Positions 8,133-18,500 of a stretch of 59,880 nt of DNA are shown here, one piece after another (the stretch's first letter is position 1; each line of letters opens with the position of its first letter). The notes beneath the pieces are model-generated. The model worked only from the letters and a program-made list of their open reading frames with translations. It had not been told where the DNA came from and searched no databases. The translations under genes and the position numbers were made by a program. The stretch comes from Allorhizocola rhizosphaerae. Its GTDB lineage: Bacteria > Actinomycetota > Actinomycetes > Mycobacteriales > Micromonosporaceae. The DNA is taken from positions 1 to 59,880 of the forward strand of contig NZ_QJUG01000016.1 of assembly GCF_003426775.1 (NCBI RefSeq), given 5' to 3'.

Positions 8133-11100
8133 ATGACACGCGTGCTGAAGGCACTGCTGTGCGCCGCGATGGCCGGAGCGCTGGTCCAGCCGCCTCCGGC
8201 CCTCGCCGCCGCGCCCACCGGTGCACCCATTTTCGCGGACGCCGGTGATCGTTTACACACCGTCACACTGATCACCGGAGATCGCGTCACGGTCGCGGAC
8301 GGGGAGGGCGGCCTGAAGATCGTGCGGATCGACGGTCGCAAGGGGATCACCTTCTCCGCGTACCGATCGCGCAACCGGCTGCTCGTGCTGCCCCGCGACG
8401 CGATCGCCCCGCTGGCCGCCAACCGGCTCGACAAGCGCCTGTTCGACGTGGCCGCGCTGCTGGAGTACGGATACGACGACGCCAGGCGCAAGGAGCTGCC
8501 GCTGATCGTCGGTGGTGGCGTGCCCATGCGCGCGGCCAAGCAGAGCCTGACCTCGCAATGGCGCGAGCTGGCCAAGTCGGGCAAGGTGTGGCTGGACGGG
8601 ATGCGCAAGCCCGTGCTCAAGGAGAGCGTGCCCCAGATCGGCGCCCCGCAGGCGTGGCAGGCCGGCTACGACGGCACGGGCATCACCGTGGGCGTGGTGG
8701 ACACCGGGGTGGACGCGAACCACCCCGACCTGGCCGGCAAGGTGGTCGCGGCGCAGGACTTCGTGGGCGACGGGCACGACCGCGACCTGGTCGGGCACGG
8801 CACGCACGTCGCGGCCACCATCGCGAGCACGGGCGAGTTCCGTGGTGTCGCGCCGGGCGCGAAGCTGGTTTCCGCCAAGGTGTGCATGGCCTTCGGCTGC
8901 CCGGAGTCGGCGATCCTCGCGGGCATGCGATGGGCAGTCGACCAGGGAGCGAAGGTCATCAACATGAGCCTGGGCGGCACGGACACGCCCGACATCGACC
9001 CGGTCGAGGCGCTGGTCAACGAGCTCACCGCGCAGCGAGGGGTGCTGTTCGTGATCTCTGCGGGCAACGCGGGCGGCGACGCGACCGTCGGATCGCCGGG
9101 AAGCGCGGACGCGGCCCTGACCGTCGGCGCGGTGACCAAAACCGATGAGCTGGCCGACTTTTCCAGCCGGGGCCCGCGCATCGGCGACGGCGCGATCAAG
9201 CCGGATGTCACCGCGCCGGGCGTGGACATCGTGGCGGCCCGCAGCGCCGACGGCCGGCTCGGTGAGCCCGGCCAGTCGCATATGAGCCTGTCCGGCACGT
9301 CCATGGCCGCGCCGCACGCGGCGGGCGCGGCGGCGATTCTCGCCCAGCAGAACCCGGCCTGGGGGCCGACCGATCTGAAGGCGGCGCTCATGAGCTCGGC
9401 CGTTGCCGGCGACGGCATCGGCGTGTTCGGGCAGGGCGCCGGCCGGGTGGACCTGACGCGTGCGGTACGCCAGCAGGTGATCGCCGAGACGCCGAGCCTG
9501 AGCTTCGGCGTGCAGCTGTGGCCGCACACCGACGACGTGCCCATCACGCGGGCGGTGACCTACCGCAACCGGGGCCCGGCCGATGTCACGCTGGGACTGC
9601 GAATGACGGGCGGCGCGCCCGCCGGGCTGTTCACGCTCTCGGCGGACTCGGTGACGGTGCCCGCAGGCGGGTCGGCCACGGTGAACCTCACGGCCGACAC
9701 GCGTATCGACATCCCGGACACCGTCTACAGTGGACATCTCGTCGCCACGGACACAGGCGGCGTCGCCATCAACACGCCGTTCGCCGTGGACAAGGACACG
9801 GAGCGCTACGCGATCGACTTCCGGATCACCGACCGGGCCGGGCAGCCGGCGCAGGACGCCGCGCTGTTCCTGGTCAACACGACCAACGACGCCTTCATCG
9901 AGGTGTACGGCGGTTCGCAGACGGCACGCCTGCCCAAGGGCACGTATGTGGGCATTTTCAACGTGTACGAGGACGCCTCGGCGACCGCGCTGTTCCAGGC
10001 GGAGGTCGTGGCCGATCGGGATAGGACGGTCGAGGTGGACGCGCGGCGTGGACGCCCGGTGTCCATCACCGTCCCGTTCGCCGACGCACAACCCAACTTC
10101 GTGGTCGCGAGCACGGTGGTGCAGCACGCGGCGGGCGGGGCCATCGGCTTCCTCGCGTGGGGCGAGCCGGACGGGCCGCTTTACACGGCCAGCCTGGGGC
10201 AGCAGCGCCACCCGGCGGTGGACTCGCTCGTCGTCGCGCAGTACCAGCCCGCCGATGCGTCGTATGTCGCGCAGCTGGCATGGCTCGAACCGGGACGCCT
10301 GTTCGACGGGCTGACGAAGCGACTGTCCAAACACGACCTCGCGACCGTGCGAGCCTCGCATGCCGCTGCGGAAACACGGGAGGCGCTGCTGCGCTTCGGC
10401 CCGACGTGGCAGGAGCTGAAGCAGGCGGACAACCCGATCGACCCGGGCGCGTTCTTCACGATCCCGTCAACGCACACCGAGTACGTCAACACCGACGGCG
10501 GCGTCCGCTGGCAGCGCACGTTCTACCAGGTCAATGACGCGTCCGAGCAGGCACTGGCGCTGTTCGGGCCGCCGGTGCAGTTCCGGGCCGGGCGCGAGTA
10601 CAGCGAGAGGCGTGGGCAGGCGGTGTTCGGTCCCGGCTTCACGGGCCTGGCGCCATTCGGGGTCTCGCGCCGGGGCGACACCCTTACGCTGTACCCGACC
10701 GTGCTCAACGACCAGCTGAACTGGGCAGGCGTGTCGAACGCGGAGTTCCGGATGACGCTGGACCGCGACGGGGTGCGGATCGTGGACTCGGCCCAACAGG
10801 CAGTGCAGGTCGGGGTACCGGCTAAACCGGCTCTTTACAGGTTGTCGGCGGAACAGGCGGGCGTCAGTTGCGTGTGGGAGTTCCGCTCAGGACGGTCGTA
10901 CGGCCCGCTTCCGTTGTCCGCGGTGCGGTTCCTGCCCGACCTCGACTTGAACAACGCGGCGCCGGCCGGGCGGGCGTTCGCCATCCCGTTCGAGGTGCAG
11001 CGGCAGCCGGGCTCCAAGGCGGGTGCGGTGCGCACGCTGACCGTCGACGTGTCCTATGACGACGGTGCGTCGTGGCGTGCGGTCCCGCTCACCAGACAAG

Positions 11101-11228
11101 GCCAGCAGGGGGTCGCCCACCTGGTGCACCCGGGCACACCCGGATACGTGTCGCTGCGGGCGAGTTCCGTTGACACCGAAGGAAACACCGTCCACCAGAC
11201 CATGATGCGGGCCTACCGAATTGGATGA
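8133..11228 (+). CDS. secreted subtilisin-like serine protease (S8), 1031 aa
   Basis: Exported subtilase. Signal peptide MTRVLKALLCAAMAGALVQP, ending near ALAAAP; a pro-region to about residue 160; catalytic domain with Asp in VVDTGVDANHPDL (near 189), His in GHGTHVA (near 223) and Ser in GTSMAAPHA (near 391). The remaining 600 residues are beta-rich, including a segment resembling an extracellular Ig-like/Fn3 domain (LSADSVTVPAGGSATVNLT). It digests extracellular protein. GGAG at 8123-8126 is six bases before ATG 8133. The last eight bases of the gene overlap the TTG start of an ECF sigma factor, so the protease and sigma factor are on one message, an unusual arrangement. Confidence 0.92.
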   Translation: MTRVLKALLCAAMAGALVQPPPALAAAPTGAPIFADAGDRLHTVTLITGDRVTVADGEGGLKIVRIDGRKGITFSAYRSRNRLLVLPRDAIAPLAANRLDKRLFDVAALLEYGYDDARRKELPLIVGGGVPMRAAKQSLTSQWRELAKSGKVWLDGMRKPVLKESVPQIGAPQAWQAGYDGTGITVGVVDTGVDANHPDLAGKVVAAQDFVGDGHDRDLVGHGTHVAATIASTGEFRGVAPGAKLVSAKVCMAFGCPESAILAGMRWAVDQGAKVINMSLGGTDTPDIDPVEALVNELTAQRGVLFVISAGNAGGDATVGSPGSADAALTVGAVTKTDELADFSSRGPRIGDGAIKPDVTAPGVDIVAARSADGRLGEPGQSHMSLSGTSMAAPHAAGAAAILAQQNPAWGPTDLKAALMSSAVAGDGIGVFGQGAGRVDLTRAVRQQVIAETPSLSFGVQLWPHTDDVPITRAVTYRNRGPADVTLGLRMTGGAPAGLFTLSADSVTVPAGGSATVNLTADTRIDIPDTVYSGHLVATDTGGVAINTPFAVDKDTERYAIDFRITDRAGQPAQDAALFLVNTTNDAFIEVYGGSQTARLPKGTYVGIFNVYEDASATALFQAEVVADRDRTVEVDARRGRPVSITVPFADAQPNFVVASTVVQHAAGGAIGFLAWGEPDGPLYTASLGQQRHPAVDSLVVAQYQPADASYVAQLAWLEPGRLFDGLTKRLSKHDLATVRASHAAAETREALLRFGPTWQELKQADNPIDPGAFFTIPSTHTEYVNTDGGVRWQRTFYQVNDASEQALALFGPPVQFRAGREYSERRGQAVFGPGFTGLAPFGVSRRGDTLTLYPTVLNDQLNWAGVSNAEFRMTLDRDGVRIVDSAQQAVQVGVPAKPALYRLSAEQAGVSCVWEFRSGRSYGPLPLSAVRFLPDLDLNNAAPAGRAFAIPFEVQRQPGSKAGAVRTLTVDVSYDDGASWRAVPLTRQGQQGVAHLVHPGTPGYVSLRASSVDTEGNTVHQTMMRAYRIG

Positions 11229-11733
11229 GGACGAGTTCGTGGCGTATTACGTCTCGCGCGGGGACCGCCTGCGCAGGACGGCGTTCCTGCTGTGCGGCGA
11301 CTGGCATCTCGCGGAGGACCTGACCCAGATCACCTTCGTGAAGCTGTACCAGCGCTGGCAACGCATCGAGCGGCACGACGTCATGGATCAGTATGCCCGC
11401 CGGGTGCTGCTGCGCACGTTCCTCGACCAGCGCAGGCTGCCGCGCCGGCGTGAGGTCGCGACCGAGCCGGACAGCTCCACATTGGACAGCCGGGTGCACC
11501 ACGACCCGGTACCGGATGATCGCCTGGTGTTGCGGGAAGCGCTCTTGCGGCTCTCCCCGCAGCACCGGGCGGTGCTCGTGCTGCGGTTCTGGGAGGATCT
11601 GCCGGTCGAGCAGGTGGCCGAGATCCTCGCCTGCTCGACCGGCACGGTGAAGAGCCAGACCTCGCGCGGCCTGGCACGGCTGCGCGAGGTGCTCGACGAC
11701 ACGACACCCGTAGCGGGGAAGGTGCGCCGATGA
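11221..11733 (+). CDS. SigE-family (ECF) RNA polymerase sigma factor 1
   Basis: 170-aa sigma factor with only regions 2 and 4. Region 2: RRTAFLLCGDWHLAEDLTQITFVKLYQRW; region 4: LSPQHRAVLVLRFWEDLPVE followed by QVAEILACSTGTVKSQTSR, the DNA-recognition helix. It directs RNA polymerase to a specific promoter set. The N-terminus aligns best if translation starts at TTG 11221, inside the last codons of the subtilase; an in-frame GTG 15 bases later would cut conserved residues. It is coupled by ATGA to the downstream membrane protein, the usual place for an anti-sigma factor. Confidence 0.88.
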   Translation: MDEDEFVAYYVSRGDRLRRTAFLLCGDWHLAEDLTQITFVKLYQRWQRIERHDVMDQYARRVLLRTFLDQRRLPRRREVATEPDSSTLDSRVHHDPVPDDRLVLREALLRLSPQHRAVLVLRFWEDLPVEQVAEILACSTGTVKSQTSRGLARLREVLDDTTPVAGKVRR

Positions 11734-12431
11734 ACGAGTTCAAACAGCTCTGCGAGCGGGTGCTGGAGATCCCGGCTCCCGCACGGGCGACCAGCGCGCA
11801 AATGCTTGCCCTGGCACGGCATTCGGCCCGCCGGCGGGCACGGCTGCGTGTGCTGCTGTGCACGCTTGTGGCGGGTGCGGTGAGTCTGCCGCTGGTGTGG
11901 GTTCCCTCCGCTGGGCCGCCGCCGGTGGCCGAGCCCGCGCAGTGGGCGCAGATGCCCCCGCCCGAGACCGTCGCATCGCACTCCAGGCAGGCGGCCGATG
12001 CCGTGGAGCGCGCCGTTCCCGCACCGCTGATCTCGCCGAGCTGGACGGTGGTCTCGCCGGACGGGCAGCGGCGGGCACTGCGGCTGCTGTTCTATTCGGA
12101 GGGCAAGGAGGGTTCCCTGATCGTGTACTTCCAGCACACCGAGTGGTCCGTAGCCGACGGCGACGACCTGTGCGCCCCGGAGGTCGGGGCCGAGATCGTG
12201 GGCGCGCGGTGGGGGGAGATGGACCTGTGCTACGAGGCCACCGTCAACGGCCAGCCGATCCGGGTAACGGTGGGGGAGACGACCACCGCGGCCACCCGCT
12301 TCCTGATCGACGGCTTCGTCACCGTGGTGGCGCGGGAGGGGACGGCCGTGATGCTCACGCCACGCCAGGTGGCGCAGATCGCGGCCGACCCCGACATCCT
12401 GCCGCGGCCAGTCGACGTAGTGACCCGGTGA
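11730..12431 (+). CDS. membrane protein, probable partner (anti-sigma-like) of sigma factor 1
   Basis: 233 aa. The first 45 residues are charged and cytosolic (MNEFKQLCERVLEIPAPARA), then one membrane span (LLCTLVAGAVSLPLVWVPS), then an extracytoplasmic domain of about 170 residues. It overlaps the sigma gene by four bases. Topology and position are those of an anti-sigma factor or a sensor for one, but no zinc-binding HxxxCxxC signature is present, so the inhibitory role is inferred from context only. The analogous pair at 50508-52042 has the same architecture. Confidence 0.7.
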   Translation: MNEFKQLCERVLEIPAPARATSAQMLALARHSARRRARLRVLLCTLVAGAVSLPLVWVPSAGPPPVAEPAQWAQMPPPETVASHSRQAADAVERAVPAPLISPSWTVVSPDGQRRALRLLFYSEGKEGSLIVYFQHTEWSVADGDDLCAPEVGAEIVGARWGEMDLCYEATVNGQPIRVTVGETTTAATRFLIDGFVTVVAREGTAVMLTPRQVAQIAADPDILPRPVDVVTR

Positions 12432-12438
12432 AACCGGT

Positions 12439-12948
12439 TTAGACGGGGGTGACGGAGCAAAGTTTGATCGGGTCGGCGACGTCGATGCCGGGCACCGATC
12501 CGGAGGTGTCGATGCTCGCCACGGGGTGCGCGTCGCACGTCACGTCGAAGACCGCGTCGCCGATGCGCAGCCGGACCGAGCAGGAGCCTTGACCGACGAT
12601 GATGTCGTCATCGTCGACCGCGAAGATGGTGCCCTGGCAGTCCTCCCCGGCCTCGCCGGCGGCGGTGAGCAGGGTGACCCTGCACTGGCCGCTGAGCACC
12701 TCCACCGGGCCGGGCCCGCTGAGGTCGAAAGTCGAACCGCCGCAGTGGAAGCGTACGTGACCGATGCCGCCAACGTTCTGGTTGACGCGGCAGTCGATCC
12801 CAAGCTCGCCCGAGGATTCGTCGAACTCCAGGGTGCAGATGCCGGCAGGGTCTTCGATCGTGACCGCCTCCGCGGGTGTGGCCGCGACCGCGACGAAACC
12901 CACGAACATGACGGTGGCACTGAAGATGCTAAGCACAAGGCGTCTCAT
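12439..12948 (-). CDS. secreted Cys-rich hypothetical protein
   Basis: 169 aa. Clear signal peptide (MRRLVLSIFSATVMFVGFVA, cleavage near AEAVT). The mature protein of about 140 residues has eight Cys, enough for four disulfides, and is acidic (GTIFAVDDDDIIV). AGGGG at the right distance precedes ATG 12948. No family recognised; likely a small beta-sheet secreted protein. It converges tail to tail with the sigma-1 partner gene with only seven bases between stops. A TetR-type palindrome lies about 115 bp upstream of its start. Confidence 0.8.
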   Translation of the reverse strand: MRRLVLSIFSATVMFVGFVAVAATPAEAVTIEDPAGICTLEFDESSGELGIDCRVNQNVGGIGHVRFHCGGSTFDLSGPGPVEVLSGQCRVTLLTAAGEAGEDCQGTIFAVDDDDIIVGQGSCSVRLRIGDAVFDVTCDAHPVASIDTSGSVPGIDVADPIKLCSVTPV

Positions 12949-13060
12949 AGAGATCCCCTTTCAGCGATGGGGAATGCAGACGGCGCACCCGGCCCAAGGT
13001 GTATCGCCCTTGACACGATGCCGACAGCGGTCTGTCCGTCACCCGACACGCGTAAGAGTG

Positions 13061-13076
13061 GTGAATGTTCATTCAC
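13061..13076. promoter_or_regulatory. operator-like palindrome GTGAATG-TT-CATTCAC
   Basis: Seven-base perfect arms around a 2-nt centre, in the AT-rich gap between the 801-aa gene's stop (13095) and the start of the secreted protein (12948). The shape matches TetR-family operators; a consensus -35 TTGACA (13010-13015, plus strand) is nearby but no plus-strand gene follows. No TetR gene is in the window. It could also be a weak terminator of the large operon. Confidence 0.4.
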
Positions 13077-13094
13077 TCGGGTATGCCGCGCTCG

Positions 13095-15500
13095 TCATGT
13101 GAGGATGCCCTCGTCCTCCTCCTCGTCTTCTTCGTCGTCCCCGAGCAGCTTGTCGATGAGCTTCTGGATCCACTTCGGAATCTTCGTCACCGGCGGGGGA
13201 TCGACGTGGACGTTGTCGAAGCCGACGTCCTTGCGGACCGCCTTCTCCAGCTCCTCGGCCTGCTTGGCGAGCTTGACCGCGTCCACCTCGGCGTCGTTGA
13301 AGTCCACGAGGTCGAACACGCCGGTGCCCAGGGCCCCGGCGAGGTTGTCGGTTTTGAGCGCGAGGCGCAGCTTCGCGTGGGTGGCGTCGGTCAGCCGCTG
13401 CGCCCGCATGAACTGCACCCGGGCGAAAAGTTGGCGCAGGCGCAAGGCATCCAGCCGCTTGCGGTAGCCCGGCGCGAGGTGCTTCTTCTTGTCGTTGCGC
13501 TCCAGCTTGTCGATGAGCAGCTCGATGCGCCGGTGCGTGCGCTCCAGCTGTTTGAGCATGCCGCCCGCGTCGCCCGCGAGCTTCATCGCCCGGTCGTGGG
13601 CGATCTGGTTCTCCAGCCGCTGCGACGATCCCCGGCCGATCGCGCGCTTGGCACTGGAGAACGCCACGCCCACCCGCATGTTGAGCGGGATGTCCTTGCC
13701 GAACACCGCCTTGTCGAGGTCGCGGATGATTTCGTGCACGTGTGCGGCGTACAGCGGGTGGGCCGCCACGAACACCTCGTCGCCGCCGAGCATGACCCGC
13801 ACACTGCGGGCGAAGTCGGGCATGGTGTCGGCCGTGCGGACGGGGCTGCCGAAGGCCTTGTGCGCCTTGGTCTTCGCGTCCGGCGCGAGCCGGCCGTGGT
13901 ACTTCTTGAACGTGGCCACGACGCTGTCAACGGTGAAGCGCTTGCGCTCCACGATCACGTCGGTGGACTCGATCGTGCGGCGCAGCAACCCGAAGCCGCC
14001 CAGCTTCTGCTGCACGATCTCCCGGGTCGCGACCTCGTAGTAGGCCATCAGGTCCACGCCCAGGTCGCGGATGTCCATGGCGAAGACGATCTGATCCTCG
14101 AAGTCGGATGTGTAGGAGTAGAAGACGAACTCCGACGCGGCGCCCAGGATGGCCAGCGGCTCCGGCCGCTGCCGCACATCACGCGTCAGCAGCTTGGCCA
14201 GCCGGGGCCAGTCGATGGGCGGGGCGGCCGGGTTTTCCAGCTCCTGCAGCGCGACGTGGCACAGGATCAGGTAGCGGTTCATCACCTGGCCGAACGCCTC
14301 GCCGGCCGTGAAGTCCTTGACGAAGTCGATCGCGTTCAGTGCGACCAGCCACATCTCCAGCAGCTCGACCTGCTGCCGGAAGGTGAACTTCATGTTGGGC
14401 AGGCCGGGCGGGCGCTCCAGGGCCTTCTTGCGCACATCCCTGATCACATCCGGGTTGCCGATGAACACCCCACGAATCAACAGGAACGCGACGGTCCACA
14501 CCGTGTTGACGTAGATGGAGTTGTAGTCCAGTGGGTCGTCCCGGTTGGGCTTGCGCGTCATGAGCGCCTTGATGTCCTCGGCCGCCTGGGCCGTGCGCAG
14601 GAAGATGCTCAGGTCGTACTCGCGCCCGCGCGGGTCGTGACCCTTTGGCGCTTTGTCGGCGCCCCTGCCCCGCCCCAACGCACGCGCCTGTCTGGTCTTG
14701 ACCTGTTGGGCCTTGACCGCGAGACGCGCCATGCCCGCGCCCTTGAGCGCCTCAGTGATCAGCTGGAGCACCACGCTGATCGGGTTACCGCGGGCCTCAA
14801 GGGAGTTGGCGCCGTAGAGGATGTCGAACCGGTACTTCTCGTTCTTGAGCGCCTTCTGCAGTTTGCGAATCTCCGCGAGGCGTTTGGAGTCCTTGGCCCG
14901 GGTGGCCTCGTCCTCGGCCTTCTTGAGCACCTCCAGCAGCCGCACGCGCAGCCTGGCGTCCAGCCGCACGAGGTCGGCGGCGAAGTCCTTGGGCCCCTTG
15001 CCCTGCGCGACGATGAGCGCGGTCTTGTAGTCCTGGCCCACCACCACATATCCGGGGCCGGATCCGGGGCGCGTGAACACGCCCCGGATCTCGTCCTGCC
15101 GGAGCGCGACGAACTCACTGGTGAGCTTGTAATGCAACACCTTGTCGTTGAGATCCTTGATGCCCGTGTTGTCGCGCCCTTCTCCGGGGAACAGCAGCAC
15201 GAACAGGCTCAGCCGCCGGTCTGCCTTGGCGCCCGCGCTGCCGTCGGTGAGCTTGGTGACCTCTTCGAGCAGCCCCAGAATGCGCACCTGGCGGCGCAGC
15301 TCGGTGGCAAGCAGCGCCCGGTCGGGGCCGGCCGGTTTCGGGTCGGCCCGCTCCACGAGCTCGCGCAGGCGTTGCGAGGCCGCCCACACCGGCGACGGCT
15401 CGTGGCCGTCGTCGGTGTAGTTGTTGCCGTCCAGCCGGAACTGGTCGTAGGCGACCGTGCTCTCGGCGAGGGCGGGCCCGGGCTCCGGATCCTGTGCCAT
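13095..15500 (-). CDS. large protein of unknown function with GGDE palm-like signature (801 aa)
   Basis: Second gene of the two-gene operon. No signal peptide or membrane span. Residues 1-300 are helical and charged; the C-terminus is strongly acidic (DDEEDEEEDEG). Between about 470 and 615 there is a pattern like a nucleotidyl-cyclase/polymerase palm: hydrophobic strand ending IVFAMDIRDLGVD (Asp 476, 479), a long helical stretch, then VMLGGDEVFVAA (Gly572-Glu575), a helix (YAAHVHEIIRDLDKAV) and the strand IPLNMRVGVAFSSA, which parallels GGDEF proteins. The 96-residue gap from Asp 476 to GGDE is longer than in diguanylate cyclases. ATG 15500 was chosen: GAGAG lies upstream and it is 5 nt after the upstream stop. 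The cyclase-like reading is an inference; otherwise unknown. Confidence 0.8.
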   Translation of the reverse strand: MAQDPEPGPALAESTVAYDQFRLDGNNYTDDGHEPSPVWAASQRLRELVERADPKPAGPDRALLATELRRQVRILGLLEEVTKLTDGSAGAKADRRLSLFVLLFPGEGRDNTGIKDLNDKVLHYKLTSEFVALRQDEIRGVFTRPGSGPGYVVVGQDYKTALIVAQGKGPKDFAADLVRLDARLRVRLLEVLKKAEDEATRAKDSKRLAEIRKLQKALKNEKYRFDILYGANSLEARGNPISVVLQLITEALKGAGMARLAVKAQQVKTRQARALGRGRGADKAPKGHDPRGREYDLSIFLRTAQAAEDIKALMTRKPNRDDPLDYNSIYVNTVWTVAFLLIRGVFIGNPDVIRDVRKKALERPPGLPNMKFTFRQQVELLEMWLVALNAIDFVKDFTAGEAFGQVMNRYLILCHVALQELENPAAPPIDWPRLAKLLTRDVRQRPEPLAILGAASEFVFYSYTSDFEDQIVFAMDIRDLGVDLMAYYEVATREIVQQKLGGFGLLRRTIESTDVIVERKRFTVDSVVATFKKYHGRLAPDAKTKAHKAFGSPVRTADTMPDFARSVRVMLGGDEVFVAAHPLYAAHVHEIIRDLDKAVFGKDIPLNMRVGVAFSSAKRAIGRGSSQRLENQIAHDRAMKLAGDAGGMLKQLERTHRRIELLIDKLERNDKKKHLAPGYRKRLDALRLRQLFARVQFMRAQRLTDATHAKLRLALKTDNLAGALGTGVFDLVDFNDAEVDAVKLAKQAEELEKAVRKDVGFDNVHVDPPPVTKIPKWIQKLIDKLLGDDEEDEEEDEGILT

Positions 15501-15505
15501 GCCGA

Positions 15506-18500
15506 TCAGCTCTCGTCCGGGGTTGCGACCGTCGGCGCGGAGCTGATGATCGGGGTGTTGTCGAGCTTGACCAGGTTGGTGGGCAGCTTCACCTCCCACG
15601 GCTCGCCGATCAGCTTGCCGCCCAACGAGTAGCCGACCTGCTGCGCGGTGTCGCCGGTGTAGCTCGTGGCCAGCCGGATGGTCTGCTCGTCGAGCACGGT
15701 GCGGATCACGTAGGTCTTCAGGCCGATGCGGATGCGCCGGTTCTCGTCGTCGGAGGTGAAGGCCGTGCCGTTACCGGTGACGTTGACGCTGTGCCGCGTG
15801 ACGTTGAGCGTGCCGACGCCCTCGACGTTGTTGTTGCCCAGCTGGCTCTTCAACTCGTCCACAATGGACAGATGGACCGGGTCGGGCGAGTCCGCGTCCG
15901 CGTTGATGACCGCGCCGTCCGCGCCCCACAGCTCGCCCGTGGACAGGTAGGTCAGCACCGCCTGCTCGAATCCGAGCCGCACCGGCACCTGCACCCTGGC
16001 CGCGCCCGCCCGCAGGAAGCGCAGGAACAGCGGGTCGTCGTCGGTGAGCGTGGCCAGCTCGGGCCAGTCGTCCTTGCGGCCCCAGAAGTACGGGTAGAAC
16101 AGGTAGGTCATGTTGTTCCACTCGAAGCTCTGCTCGAATGCCTGTATGTAGGCGCCCTCGGCCTTCGCCTCGGCAAAGTCGATTTCCGGGTACCCGAACG
16201 GCGCCACGTTGCGCGCGACGGCGTCGAACAGGTCGAAGCGCTGCCCGGTGAGCAGGGCGACGCAGCCTTTCTTCAGCTCGGTCTGCTCGATTTCCCGGTT
16301 GAACACGGGGTTGATCCCGCCGACGACCCCGCGGTCGGCCTGCAGCCGCGCCTCGGCGACCGCCTGGTCGAAACGGCTCTTTTCGTCGCGGTAGGCGTTC
16401 ATGACCGAGGTGAACGTCTTGAACTGCCACTCCTGGAACTTCTCCAGCGACAGCGTGCAGAACACGAGCGCCAGCACCTCCCAGTTGTGGAAGCCCACCG
16501 AGTTCACGGTCACCGTCACGGTCGAGGTCGGCAGCAGCTTGAGCGGGAAGATGCCGCCGTCGTTGTCCGGTTCGATGTAGGTCCCCTGCTGATCCTGGAT
16601 CTGCACGATGACCTGATGCTTGCCGGCCTGCGTCTCGCCGTAGATGTTGATGAACGCGCTCTGCGCGAGGTAACCGTCCGCGATGGACACGTCGAACAGG
16701 TCGGTGGCGATGAGGCGATCCCCGGCGCTGGGCAGTTGTTCGGGCGACTTCTTCGCGCCGGAGGCGATGACGACGCTCGGCGGCGGGGACTCCACATCGG
16801 ACGCGCCGTATTTGCTTGCCCAGTAAAGGTAGTTGTCCCGCGTGATATCGGTGGCCTTGAGTGGCACGAAGGTCTTGCCATCGGGCTGGCAGTATCCGGG
16901 CGGGTCCGGCTCGGCGAGCGTGACGCCGGCGGTCGGACGGCGGGTCAGCGCGTGGCGCACGAAGGCCGCCGGTTCGGGCACGGTGAACTCCAGCATGAGC
17001 CGCTTGCCGTAGTTCACGATCTGCGCCTGGTAAACCTTGTCCACGAATCGGTACACGCCGATGATGTCGTTGTTGCCGTTCTTGTTGTCGAACCCGTGCT
17101 GGCTGGTCTCCTCGATCACCTTGACGACGCTCGTGGTGCGGCGGGTCAGGGTGCGGGTCTGCACCCGGTCCCGCGCCTTCGTGGTGATCTCCCGGGCGTA
17201 GCTGGCCGACGCGCTGTCGGACCGCTGGCGCGAGCTGCCGCTGGAGAAGTTGAAGTTGGAGGTGGCGTCGACCGACGGGCCGTATGAGGCGTGGATCGTC
17301 AGGCCGGCCTCCTTGTTGGCGGTGCTGCTGATGACCGACTGGGACTCGGTCTGCAATTCGAACCGCTCGGTGGAGGAGAGGTCGCGCTCCTTCTCCTCGG
17401 TCACCTCGGTCTCCGTGACCTCCGTCTGCTCCGTGGTGGTGCTGGTCTTGAAGGTTCTGGTACGGGTTTCGGACTTCAGGACGTTCTCGATGTGCGCGAT
17501 CTCGCCCAGTTCGTAGCGCAGCAGTTCCTGTTCCAGCACCATCAGGTCGGCGATGCCGAGAATCCGCGCGTCGCCGTGCCCGGTGGGCACGGTCGCCGCG
17601 TCCGCCGGGATGCCGACCTCGGGGGCCGGAGGGCACGGGCCGGGCGTGCCCGTGGGCGCCAGCCCGTTGCCGCTGTGCAGCCCGCGGGCGAGCTCCGCGG
17701 CGCGATTCTCCAGCAGCGCCACGGTTTTGGGCACATCGATCGGGCCGTCGGCGAGGCGCAGGTCGCGTAGCACACCCCTGGTGGCCTCCGTCAGCCGCGC
17801 GCTGTCCGGCAGGGCGAAGATGAGCCCACTGTTGCCTGCCGGGCCGGTGCTGTTGAACGTGGCCAGCAGCTCGTCGACGGCTCGGCGGTGCGCGGTGAGC
17901 TCGTCTGCGAGCCGGGCCTGCGCCTCACGCGCCTCCCGTGCGGTGGCCGCGGCGGCGGCTCGTGCCTCGCGCAGGTCGCCGGTGCTCGCGGGCGGCAGCG
18001 GGAAGATGCCGTGCGGCAGCACGAGCGGCGCGGACTGGAAACCTGCCCGGGACAGGCGATCGGCTGCGGCCAGGCGGCGGATGAGGAACAGCAGCCGCGC
18101 GGACGCGGTCAGCAGCGCGCGCACCTTGGGTGGTACCGAAGAAAGCATCATCGAGGAGACGATGCTGTCGCCGACGCGGCCGTAGAACGCGATGAAGGCC
18201 TCGGTGGCGACGAATGCCGCCGGGTTGGTGTTGAAGCTCGCGGTGAACGCCTGGCCTGCGCCGGTCCAGAACTGGTGCTCCGGCAACGCTTTCACTGCCG
18301 CCGCGAAGTCGAGATAGCGCTCGTCGATGCGGCGCGGAGAATCCACGAAGGATTCCGAGGCGGCGAACGCCGACGCGGCATCGACCATGGCCTCCCGGCC
18401 GCCGTCGCCGCGCAGCACGCGCAGGGTGTTGGTGAGGGACGTGGGGAACGCCCCCAGGTCGATGGAGGCGTCGCTGGACGCTTGCAGGCTATCGACCTCC

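Noticed and set aside
8253-10361. 702-codon minus-strand open frame
   Set aside because: Mirror of the subtilase gene, typical of GC-rich DNA.
13010-13015. Consensus TTGACA as a plus-strand promoter
   Set aside because: No plus-strand gene or clear -10 follows; taken as chance.
13065-15632. 855-codon plus-strand open frame
   Set aside because: Mirror of the 801-aa gene with no start signal or family features.
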